A stretch of 64,000 nucleotides of DNA from Leucosporidium creatinivorum (lineage: Eukaryota; Basidiomycota; Microbotryomycetes; Leucosporidiales; Leucosporidiaceae). The DNA lies in contig BCKL01000035.1 in assembly GCA_001600635.1 (NCBI GenBank), positions 10,589-74,588 on the forward strand, written 5' to 3'. The first letter of the stretch is position 1. Each line of letters starts with the position of its first letter. This document shows positions 55,001 to 64,000 of the stretch, piece by piece. Position numbers and translations under genes: made by a program. Below the pieces are notes generated by a model. That model saw only the letters and a list, made by a program, of their open reading frames with translations. It made no database searches and was not told the DNA's origin.

Positions 55001-56435
55001 GGCTGAAGCTGAGGTAGCCTCCCGAGTCCTTCTCCAATCGCTCCTTGAACTTCTCCTCGTACAGCCCGATGATACCGTCTCGAAGTGCGATGCGAGCGAT
55101 GGCGTCCTTGCCTTCTTTGCGCGAGGTGTAGGTGGGAGGAAGGGTGTACGTCTTGGTGAGGGCGGCGGTGACGGGGATGTGAAGGGTTACGCCGTGGAGA
55201 GAGGCTGCCGCAAGAGAGAAGGGCAGCGCGAGGTCAGCGAGAGGCCCGAGAGAGTATGGTCGAGGAGGGAGCTTCAGCGATGATGGCACGAAGAGATGAG
55301 TGAGAAGCGGTGCGCATGCACAAGCAGGGAGACTTACTAGCTTGCTCCAACTCCCATTCGAACCAGAACTTGCCCACGGGCATGAAGCGCTGGAAGGCTT
55401 GGTGAAGGATGCCAGCGGGGTTGTCGACCGTACCCCAAGGATCTCCTCCTTCCTCAGCCAGCGCCTCCGCCGCTTTGACCTTGCTCCTACTACCGACTGC
55501 TTCCTGCTCCGGTCCAGCCTTCTCCCTCGCCTCGATTCCTTTCTCGCAGACGCCAGCCTTCAGCGCGGTCGCTGAGGCGGCGTCTTTGGCCTCGCGCTTG
55601 GTACCGAAGGTGGTGTTGACAGTGAAGGAGCGAGTCGAAGAAGGAGGGAAGTGGAGATGAAGGGTGCAGCCGTAGAGCTGTGGGTTGAGGGTGCGGGAGG
55701 CGGTGAGCTCGTAGCGAGGGGTGTGGAGCTTGGTGATGGTGCGCCAGAAGTTGTTGAGGTAGCGGGTGGGGCTGTGGACGGAAGCATCGTTAGCAGACAA
55801 TAGCTAGAGTGTGCGCGAGATGCTCACAAAGCTACTCGCTCGTCGACGGGCTCGGTCGAAGCAGGGTCAGCAGCCGGCGCCGAAGACGGAGCGGTGGGTG
55901 CAGGGGTGGCCGAGCCAGAGGCGGCGGCTGAGACGACCACTTCTCCATCCAGATCCCCGTTGCTATCGTCCTCGACCATTGCCGTCGCTGGCTCTTGCGG
56001 CGCTGGAGCGGAACTCGACTGGCTGACGAGCTGCTCGAGCACCATGCCGTCCTCATCGTCGTCTTCGTCTTCATCATCAGAGACGCTGTCCTGTCCCATA
56101 ATGATGTCTTGGTCCTCGGCTCTGTAATGCAAAGTGACCGAGATCAGCAGCTGCTTCGCTCACACGCGCTCGAGGAGGAAGACTCACCTCAAGTTCTGCT
56201 CCATCTGCTCGACAGGCTTGGCTCCAGCAGCGACAAGTCCCTCGGTAACATCGAAGAAGGTGGAACGAGCTGCGGCGTCGACGGGAACGTCTGCGATGCC
56301 AGGGATGCCAGAGGGAAGAGAGGTGCGCGCTCGCTTGGGAGCAGGCTCGGCGGTGGGAGCTGGCGATTGCTCCGCTACAGCCTCTTGTGCTACTTCTGCT
56401 TCCACCGAGAGCGCTCGTTTGGTCGATTCGGCCAT
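52029..56435 (-). CDS. Protein with about seven dsRBD-like repeats
   Basis: About 1,200 residues in ten or more exons, start ATG 56435 (MAESTKRALSVEAEVAQE), stop TGA at 52031-52029 after EVAKRK. A Lys/Arg patch (PKRARTS) and a very acidic region (DSVSDDEDEDDDEDG) come first. Then about seven units follow, each with a first helix, three strands and a second helix. The second helix reads TKREAKDAASATALKAG, SRKEGKDAIARIALRDG, TRQHARMAAAAAALKGG, TKKAAKEAVVHLAFADR, TRADAQEAVARIAVMDG and NKRDAKEAAAALAISEG, very like the KKxAKxxAAxxAL helix of double-stranded RNA-binding domains. The strand before it is L-H/Y-G-x-T-L in several units. A last unit ends LAGRVLKHLTAEV. Gly/Gln-rich linkers lie between units 4, 5 and 6 (GRGGFGGQPQGR, QQPRSAFQQQQQQ). 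Introns fall between strands 1 and 2 in units 2, 4, 5 and 6. The likely role is dsRNA binding or RNP assembly, inferred from fold only. No helicase, RNase III or deaminase domain is seen. Confidence 0.75.
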
Positions 56436-57664
56436 CACGAGCCGAGGGCGAGCGTTGAGGTATAGTGGGCGGTGAGCTGAGCTGTTCGAGGGTGCAAGTG
56501 GAGGGGTGGGTGGTGTAGGAGAGTCCTGCTAGCTAGTTCGTTTACTGCTGGCTCTGTAGAGCGATTCGGGTCGAGTCGAAGAAAGCCGAGTGAGATGGAG
56601 GAGAGCAAGAAGCGATTTGAGCGGAGCGCGGGTGATGCGTAGAGATAAAGTCGCAGCGAGGTTGCTGAGGTGGCGCGGTCGCAGACTAGAGGTCCAGAAA
56701 GACCTAGAGCACCTCTAGCAGCGTTCCAGGCTCCACTCGATGTCGCAGAGTCCTCCTCCCCTTCGCCGAGCAGGCCAGTCCCCTCCGGCTCGCACAAACG
56801 ACCCACGGGGTCCACTACCCTCAGAAAGATCACTTACAAGTATATTCAAGCTCTGAGCTCTGTATTCTAGGCTTCCTTTCTCCTCTCCCTCTCCCTGGAG
56901 CGAGCTCGGCGGCTCGAGGTCGTCGCCGAGCTTCTGCTCTCTCAGGCTCCCCTGCCGAGACTTAAGCTGTTCGGGAGACGCCAAGCTGACTCAATTCGCC
57001 TCCACCTACAGCTGCTACACCTCGTAGGCCGCTATACTCGAGCATCTACAACTCAGCAGTCGCTGCTCGGTCGTCGAGCGACGAGCTCACAGCTCGGCGG
57101 CCTCCTTAAGCTTCTGCACACCGACATCCAGGTTGAGACGAGTGGGCTCGGCTTAGCCGTTCAAAATGTATTCAATAGATGTGTCAAAGCACAAGAGAAC
57201 TCTCAAGCTCGCCTATAGGCCAAAGACCGGAGGGCGTCGCGTTCGACAGCATTGCCGAGCAGGCCTTCGCTTTGGCTTCGAGCGCGACAGATCTTCAAAG
57301 CGTTCATCAGGGTAGAACTGAAGCTAACTCACACACTATTTCGAGCCTATCGGTGAACTCCTAAGGGGATCGCTCCGAACTGCAAACGGCGGGTCGAAAC
57401 TGTGCGCCGGGGCAGGCGCGGTCAACGCATTGCTCAAGAGGTGTGCCCTCGTCGGAAACCTCAGAAGACTCACTGATCTCCTGCTCCGACAGCTCAATGC
57501 CAAGCATGGCACAGATCGCTCTCCCGTGATGCGGCGAGTGCCTCCCAACAGGTCGTGTTCGGCGCTTGGGAGGCCATCGCCGAGGGTGGGCTGCTCCGCC
57601 TCTTGAGAATGTTGCCTAGCAGAGTTCCATTGAGGCGACATAGCTCTTATCTGATCATAGTCTC
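56436..57664. other. Intergenic, no gene seen
   Basis: About 1.2 kb between the start of the multi-dsRBD gene and the 3' end of family member D. Only short frames. CATCGCCGAGG occurs at about 57582. The upstream promoter of the dsRBD gene must be here. Confidence 0.5.
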
Positions 57665-58835
57665 CTAGAGCTCCTCACATCCCCACACTACCTCTATTCC
57701 CCTCGCCTCGCTGACCCTCTCGAAGCGGGTGGCGGCGGAAGCCTCCACTTCCCCTCGGCTGCGAACAAAGCCCCACTGGCGAAGCGTGGAGAGACTGATG
57801 TAGCCCGCCTGTAGCGCTTCAAGCTCGAATCGGAGTGATTTTGACGGCGGCGGCTGGACAATCGTCAACGTCTCGAGCGGGTGGGAGAGAGCTGCCAGGA
57901 TTGTGGGACTGGTGTAGTCGAGATGCAGATGAGCTAGTCCATGGCACTTGAGGAAGAAAGGAGCGAAAGCGCCAAGGTCGTGATTTTGAATGCAGCCGAA
58001 ATGAAGCGATTCGGGCGAGCGAGGGGAAGTGCTGAAGCGAAGCAGCGCAGGGTGGGTCGGCAGGTCATTCCGGGTCGAGGCAATCCTGAGAATCGCCTGC
58101 TTCACGGTGTTTTCCAGCAGCGCGACCAGGAGCGCCCTTGGGAACCGCTTCTCGGCCCAGACGAAGGAGTTGAAGTTCAGGCTCAGGAGGTGGAAGGGCA
58201 CAGCAAAAGCTCGGTCGACCAGAGCTGCTCGGAACTGAACCTCAAAGCCTATGTCAAGCGAGGAGAGGGCTGCAGCAGAGATCAGAGTCAGTGCAGAGCT
58301 CCGGCGCGCCGAGATTGGGCAAACTCTCACCAGCTAGATTCAGTCTCGCCAGCGCTTCCATGTCGAGATCGGCTACGCCATTGATGAAAAGAGCTTTGAG
58401 TACGTTGGTGGCGGAGAGGACTCGGTCGACGAGCTCAGCTTTTAAGTTGATACCGTGAAAGACAAGGACTCGGGTCGAGCCCAGCTTTCGCTCATCTTCC
58501 AAAAGACTTAGAGCGTGTCGATTTGTGGTCACGAGGACCATGCTCCATAGCAGTCTCTGGGCTTCTTCCCTCCAGATCGAGCACACGAGGGAGAGTTGAG
58601 CGAGGAAGCGTCGACTGGCGCGAGAAGCCTGACTATCGATTCTGGTGCTGCGGGGAGGAGCGGAGGTGCGCATCATGTGGTAGACGAGCTCAGGCGGCAG
58701 CTTCCATCCCTTGCTCGGGTCGATCTCGAGTCCCTCGAATTGAGCGTCGAGCAGGGCCTGCTTCTCCTTCTTGAGCTTCCTCCTCGCTGCACCGGAGCGC
58801 TTGCCATGAGCTGTAGGTTGTTGCTGAGCTTCCAT
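57665..58835 (-). CDS. F-box-like/leucine-rich family member D, intact
   Basis: ATG at 58835 gives MEAQQQPTAHGKRSGAARRK and then LDAQFEGLEIDPSKGWKLPP, an almost exact match to member A. The F-box-like segment follows: PPELVYHMMRTSAP, RRFLAQLSLVCSIWREEAQR and LLWSMVLVTTN. Then come AELVDRVLSATNVLKALFIN, GVADLDMEALARLNLAG, a short intron, and a leucine-rich second exon (ALSSLDIGFEVQFRAALVDR, AFAPFFLKCHGLAHLHLDYT, LAALSHPLETLTIVQPPP). It ends RGIEVVWGCEEL at 57665. About 365 residues. The conserved Trp that is TAG in member A is present here. It lies 9 kb from member C, apart from the other three. Function as for member C, inferred. Confidence 0.7.
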
Positions 58836-59620
58836 CCCCTGCGCGAGTGCTTTGTTGGAGCTGAGGGCGGCGAGCTGAGACAAAAGCGAGCGAGACGAGC
58901 AAAGACGGGACGGAGGACAACAGACGAGGGAGGGCTCGAGCGAGGTTTGAGAGAGGCGAGAGGAGGTGTGAAGGCGTAGCTTGGTAGGCTCTAAACACGT
59001 GATGAGTCGAGTGGACCACCTCAGACACTCTGTAGCCCTTCATTGCTTCGCTACAAGCCCTCCTGCTCGCCAGACTCCATCGCCGAGCTTCGCAGTCTTC
59101 GCCGAGCGGTTCTCCTCATCGCAAGCTGTTCTCGACTTCGCTGAGGAACCTTTGACCGTCTGAGATGATTGTCGAAGAGCGCCTTAAAAGCCTTGCCGCA
59201 CCTTTTGATGCCCTGCAGTCCTCTCAAGCCCGGCCGAAGATCCTCGGTCGCTTGGTCTCCACTTAGCGAGCTGTGGAAAAATCAAAGGCTCCAGGAGCAC
59301 AACAGCCTATCTTCTGAGCACATCTTTCGCAGTTCAGCCTCTGTACAGTACCAATGACCGACGATCGGCGACGAGCGAGGCTGGACGAACTGATTTAAGC
59401 GGCTGTTCTACTGAGCTGCAGAGGTCGAGTCGGCTGGCACTCATATATCGATCGGAACGATACGAAATCCAATACAAGTCCGAAAATGAAGCTTTACAAA
59501 TCAGCCGAATCACCCTTTTGTGATTCGCTTCGTCGCCTCTCGCTCTCTCGCTCCCATCTCATCTTGCTCGTCTTCAGTCGCCACTCGGGGACTAGGACAT
59601 CGCTGTACCTCTCTACACGA
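58836..59620. promoter_or_regulatory. Divergent region of family member D and UBP3
   Basis: About 785 bp. The left part to about 59125 is copy D of the family's shared 5' block with CATCGCCGAGCT at 59078-59089. On the right, an in-frame ATG at 59486 precedes the preferred UBP3 start and is read as 5' UTR. Confidence 0.45.
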
Positions 59621-62600
59621 ATGTCAGGGCACGACTCTGGGCCAGCAGGTCCTTCTACAGCGCCTCGTTCACCCTTGGAACCGACTCAGACGACCGAGAG
59701 CAGCAGAGCAGAGGCGCCTCTGCAGCAGCAGCAGCAGGCGGCTGCTTCGACGAGCAAGCTCAACCCTCATTCGGCTAGCTTTAGTTTTAGCTTCCTACAG
59801 CCGGATCAAGTCCCTTCCACCTCTGCAGCACAATACCCGCCTGCAGCTGGGAATTACCACTCGTATCCGACGCACCAGCAGCACCAACTCGAACAGCAGC
59901 ATTACCCGTACCCGCCGCTGTTGCAGGGCTACTCGCACTCTCAGCCGTATCCTATCGACCTACATCAGCAATTCCAATGGGCGCAAGGGCCAGCCAAAGG
60001 ACCGCGAGGAGGAGGAGGACGATGGCAACAGCAGCAGCAGCAGCAATCTTACTACCCGCCGCCGCCTCCCCTACAGCACGCTCCTCCCCCTCAACGACCG
60101 CCGCTGCACCCTTCTCATACAGCTCAGAATGGCATCTACCTCCCCCTGCCCAATGGTCCCCCCTTGACCGGTCCATCGCACCTCACCTCGCCTTCGCTTC
60201 AACCCGCCCTCCTCCCCGCCTTCACCCTCCAATCCTCGTCGCATCCCATCAACTCGGCCTTCTCGACACCACCAAATCAGCAACAAACCGTCACTGCAAC
60301 TCCTCGACTACCAGGGCTGTCCCACCCTCCTTCCGCCAACGCTCATTCGCAGCAACCCCATCGCGCACGAAGAGCAAGACCTCCACCTCCCGCTCTCGCC
60401 CCTGCCCTCTCCCTCGGCCCCAACGTTCGTCCACCACCAGAGTACAAATCTCGATTCCCTACCGCTGTTCCCGTGCAGCCCACCGCGGCAGCAACCAAAA
60501 AGGACGAGGCGCCGACGCCAGCAAAGGAGCAGGCAGCGAGTGCGAGGTCAACATCGGCGACCGATGGGCGGACGACACCGACGGTATCAACAGCGACGGC
60601 GCAGACTAGTCCGACTAGTACCTCGACGCCTGCGCTGCTGAGCCCGACTACGACGGTCGAGACGTCGGTTTTGGAGGAGAGTACGGCCGAGTCGAGCGTC
60701 GGTGTTGAGCAGATCACGCCGGTGGAGGAGAAGAACGAGGAGGAGGAGAAAGTTGTTACACCCGTCGAGGAGGAGGCCGAGCCTTCTCCAGCACCGGTGC
60801 AAGTTGAGGCGCCTTCGACTCCCGCACCGGCGCCGAAACCCTCGGCACCCACTCCCTCCGCCGCCGAGCCTGCCCCAGCTCCTTCAACACCAGCTCCCGC
60901 CGCCCCAGCAATCACCACCTCTACGCCGGCACCCGCACCCTCTGCACCCTCCGCCGCCGCGCCTTCCACTCCCAAATCCCCTCCTCCCTCAGTCTGGGGC
61001 GCCTCGGGACCCAAAAAATCCTGGGCCGACCTCCTCCGCTCTCCCGGCTCCTCCGCTCCCCCCCCACTCCTTCCTAACGGCCAACCCGCCACCCTCATCA
61101 AAGAGCATGTCCCCCCAAAGCCTACGACCCGGAAATCTCTCGCCGACACTCTCGCTTCCCTCGACCTCACCTCGACGCTCAAGGATGGTCATATGGTCTC
61201 CCCGCGAGGGTTGGTCAATAATGGGAATCTCTGCTTTGCCAATGCGATTCTGCAGGTGTTGGTTTATTGTGCGCCGTTTTGGAGGCTGTTGGAGGGGGTG
61301 AGGAGGGAGGTTAAGGGCGGTCAGATGAGTGTTGGGGGGTTGGGAGCGCAGGTCGGGAGCTTGGAAGCGATGTGAGTGATTCTCGATCCGTTTCTGGAGG
61401 GCACCTAGCTGACCTCGTGGCCGACACAACGCAGGATCATGTTCCTCGAGGAGTTCCGCTCGACCGAGTCGCCTCAGCCTCTCGCTTCGAGCTCAACTGC
61501 ACCGGCTACCATCGCCGCCATCAGCTCCATAAACGGCGACTCTACTACACCCTCCACCCCCGGTCGCAGCAAGTCGACTTCTTCCGCGCCTTCAGCGCCC
61601 TCAACACCCTCCATCTCTGCACCGAATGACCTCCCCTCCACTCCCTCTCGTCCACCACCAACAGCGACTCCCGAATACCTCGACCCCTTCCTCCCCACGC
61701 ACGTCTACTCCTCACTCAAGCCTAACAAACGGTTCGACGCGATGACGAGGGGACAGCAGGAGGATGCGGAAGAGTTCTTGGGCTTCTTCCTGGACACGCT
61801 GCATGAGGAGCTGTTGGGGGTTATTGATCGGGTGGATGGGAAGGACAAGAAGGGCGGGGGAGAGCAGGCGGAGGATGAGGGATGGAATGAGGTTGGGAGT
61901 AAGGGGAAGACGGCTACTACGAGGACGGTGAGTCGATGCTTCTGTTAGAGAGCTCGAGAGCGATGTACTGACGATGAGTTGTGATCACAGACCGAGACGA
62001 GGGAATCGCCCATCACCAAGATTTTCGGTGGTCAGCTTCGGTCGGTCCTCCGTTGCCAGGGTCAGAAGGATAGCATCACGCTCGAGCCGTATCAGCGGCT
62101 ACAGCTGGACATTCAGGTGCGTCGTCTGGTCCTTTGCTGCCGGTCTTCGCCGTCTCGAGCTTTGGCGTACAGCTCGAGCTCGGAGGTTTGATGATTTCGG
62201 CGTGAAAGAGGCGACACGCTAACCGCTCGCTCTCAACAGCCCGACCACGTCCGCACCATCACCGACGCTCTCCTTCACCTCACCCAACCCGAGCCCCTCC
62301 CCGACTTCCTCTCCCGCGCCGGGCACCGAGTAGACGCGACCAAGCAAGTCTACCTCGAGACGTTCCCTCCCGTCTTGATCCTCCATCTCAAGAGGTTCCT
62401 CTATGATAATGTCGGGGGCGTGCAGAAGAGTGGCAAGATTGTGGGCTATGAGACGGAGTTGGAGGTGCCCGAGGAGGTGGTGGGGCCGAGTAAGAGGACG
62501 GGGAGGAAAGTTCGGTATCAGCTTTTTGGTGGTGAGTGCAGCTCTGCTTCTTCTCTGCTTCCGTTCTTGCGGCGTCGACGAGCTCGGCGGCGGGAATGAG

Positions 62601-62958
62601 TGACATAGGAAGAATAGGAAGCTGACCCTGATTTCGCTACTCACAGTCGTCTACCACCACGGCGTCTACGCTTCCGGAGGACACTACACCGTCGCCGTCC
62701 GGCAACAGATCAACTCGGACAGCTGGCTGCACATCGATGTACGTTCTTTCGGCTCTCGTTCGACAAGCTCGGCGCTGACCTCGCTCTTCTCGTCGCCCTT
62801 CCCCTTCCTCCTTGTCGCTCGCCGACGCTCCTCGCATATTACAGGACACCTCCATTCGGCCCATCTCCCCCTCCGAGGTCGCCGTCGGGCCCGGCAGCTC
62901 GTTCAACTCGGACGACAACAAGGGCGCTTACCTCCTTCTGTACAACCGGTTGGCGTGA
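59621..62958 (+). CDS. UBP3: Ubiquitin carboxyl-terminal hydrolase, Ubp3/USP10 type
   Basis: A deubiquitinase which, with the cofactor Bre5/G3BP, acts on COPII, ribosomes and translation factors (known for Ubp3/USP10). The first about 520 residues are disordered, rich in Gln, Pro, Ser and Ala, with glutamine runs near 59730 and 60030, and Glu/Thr-rich stretches. The catalytic core starts at GLVNNGNLCFANAILQVLVY (Cys box), then FDAMTRGQQEDAEEFLGFFL, a variable insert, TRESPITKIFGGQLRSVLRC, ITLEPYQRLQLDIQPDHV, FPPVLILHLKRFLYDNVGG, KVRYQLFGVVYHHGVYASGG and HYTVAV (catalytic His), SWLHIDDTSIRPI and AYLLLYNRL. About six introns, all in the C-terminal half. Start chosen at ATG 59621 (MSGHDSGPAGP); the in-frame ATG at 59486 is possible. 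Stop TGA 62956-62958. Roughly 970 residues, close to yeast Ubp3 (912). The VSPRGLVNNGN and SGGHY contexts fit this subfamily. Confidence 0.92.
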
Positions 62959-63283
62959 TTTGTTGTAAGTTTTTGGGGGAAGAGCGTGGAGCGTAATGAC
63001 AGTAGCATAGATTGATCGAGTAGTAGTTTGAGGGAGATCGAGAGCGCGAGGTGGAGACGCAGAATCGCGAGCTCCTTTTGAGGTGTAGTACAGGCGTGCA
63101 GGGTCTGCGCTGCAGCAGAGAAGGATCCAAGTACACCTACGAACACGACTGTGCACTCTTGTCAGCTGTGATGCGTTCACTTCAGACCCTGGAGATGAAC
63201 TTTGAACTTGGTCGCGCCGCCCTCGCTTCTTGCCTCTCGCCACATCTCCTCGTTTTCTGCTCGGCGACAAACCCTCGAACAGG
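62959..63283. other. Intergenic, no gene seen
   Basis: About 325 bp between UBP3 and GCN20, both on plus. It must hold the UBP3 3' end and the GCN20 promoter; no feature is clear. Confidence 0.5.
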
Positions 63284-64000
63284 ATGACGGAAGCAGCTAA
63301 GATTGTCAGCGAAGCGTTCGCTAGCGGCCTCGACTATCCCATCGTGGTACGCTTCAAACTCCGCTGAATCCTTCGCTAGAGCCAGATCCTTGCCGCTGAC
63401 CCACTCCGCTCGCCCAACAGGACTACATCTCTAGTTTGTGGTCCTCGGATGATGCTGATGTCGATGACGACCCTGTTAACACGTTCATCAGGCCTATGCT
63501 CGAGACGGAGGCAGTTCCGGACATGGACGTCGAGCGCATCTGCTCGGCGCTCCAAAAGCTCTGGGAGACGCAGACGGGGGCTGTCGTCACCAGGGAACCA
63601 GCAAAACTAGACCGAGTGCTGGATATGCGCCGAACCGAGCATTTGAGCAAGAAACAGACCATCGTATCGGCCGTGGACATCGCATCTGTCGTGAGTCGTC
63701 GTTTTGACCCCAAAGGACGGTCTTGGGCCCCGAGCAGACTTTCGCAATCATTATCACGATGGTCATGAGTTCCTGCACCTGCACCGAACCCCGCTGACCC
63801 ACTGCATCTCACGAACGGCTCGGAACAGGTCAAGGCTCGCGACACTCAAGTCAACCTCAAGGCGCTGGAGAAGGCCGAGGCCAAAATTGTTGCCAAGATG
63901 CAGAAGCGTGACCGCAAGAACGCCTACGAGGGATCGAAGCTCATGGACGCCCACAAGGCGCAGAAGAGCTACGAGGAGCTCTTCCTCGAGGTCAACCCTC
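63284..64000 (+). CDS. GCN20: Gcn20/ABCF3-type ATPase, N-terminal part, runs off the window
   Basis: ABCF protein that, with Gcn1, brings uncharged-tRNA signals to the kinase Gcn2 on ribosomes. Only the N-terminal region is inside the window: MTEAAKIVSEAFASGLDYPI, intron, DYISSLWSSDDADVDDDPVN, ETEAVPDMDVERICSALQKL, EHLSKKQTIVSAVDIASV, intron, then TQVNLKALEKAEAKIVAKMQ and KAQKSYEELFLEVNP. The acidic D-rich start, the VNLKALEKAEAKI block before the first ABC domain and the absence of other domains match the Gcn20/ABCF3 N-terminus, not Arb1/ABCF2 or New1. Start ATG at 63284, just after a GAACAG that might be a 3' splice site. The ATP-binding domains lie beyond 64000. Confidence 0.85.

Noticed and set aside
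60343-61182. Long minus-strand open frame over UBP3 (279 codons)
   Set aside because: It lies antisense to the Pro/Ala-rich coding part of UBP3; repeated codons without stops on the other strand explain it.

Overview
The window is nuclear DNA of a basidiomycete fungus, most likely a Pucciniomycotina yeast of the Microbotryomycetes (Sporobolomyces, Leucosporidium or Rhodotorula relatives); this placement is an inference. The support is GC-rich, gene-dense DNA with many introns per gene, mostly 55-110 nt, a GCTGAC/GCTGACC branch point close to the 3' AG, and protein sequences closer to fungi than to other eukaryotes. Single N bases near the left end and at one repeat mark assembly trouble spots. 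Exon joins were made by eye from GT-AG sites, branch points and homology.

Layout. 1-1009: the 3' end of a LINE with a zf-RVT domain and a short poly-A. 1.2-9.5 kb, all minus: ALG9 (N-glycan mannosyltransferase), a PKA catalytic subunit, a small unknown gene and the proteasome ATPase RPT5. 9.6-10.2 kb: ATP18 on plus. 10.2-13.3 kb: a gene-poor stretch with one unrecognised three- or four-exon gene. 13.3-15.8 kb: an SLM1-like BAR/PH protein with an in-frame TAG. 16.0-21.8 kb, minus: mitochondrial uL5m, the GTP/GDP carrier GGC1 (with a duplicated stub of its own 5' end downstream) and the tRNA thiolase NCS6. 22.1-26.4 kb: CWH43 on plus, overlapping tail to tail with an SDR gene. 26.4-42.5 kb, minus: SDR, a multi-pass membrane protein, a GPI-anchored family 14 polysaccharide lyase-like protein, a Ser-rich protein, the E2 enzyme UBC8, a coiled-coil/Gly-rich protein and RFC5.

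43.2-48.6 kb and 57.7-58.8 kb hold four members of a local F-box-like gene family. Two look intact, one has a nonsense codon at a conserved Trp, and one is split by a 618-bp transposon-like insertion with inverted ends and a CCCCAT target duplication. Between them lie an MFS transporter and a protein of about 1,200 residues built from about seven dsRBD-like units, with introns at the same place in several units. This multi-dsRBD protein is the best candidate for something undescribed. The right end has UBP3/USP10 and the start of GCN20.

Most genes are unrelated housekeeping genes (glycosylation and GPI remodelling, proteasome and ubiquitin, mitochondrion, tRNA modification, DNA replication, translation control), as expected of an ordinary chromosome arm. 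I see no gene cluster, no provirus and no CRISPR array.
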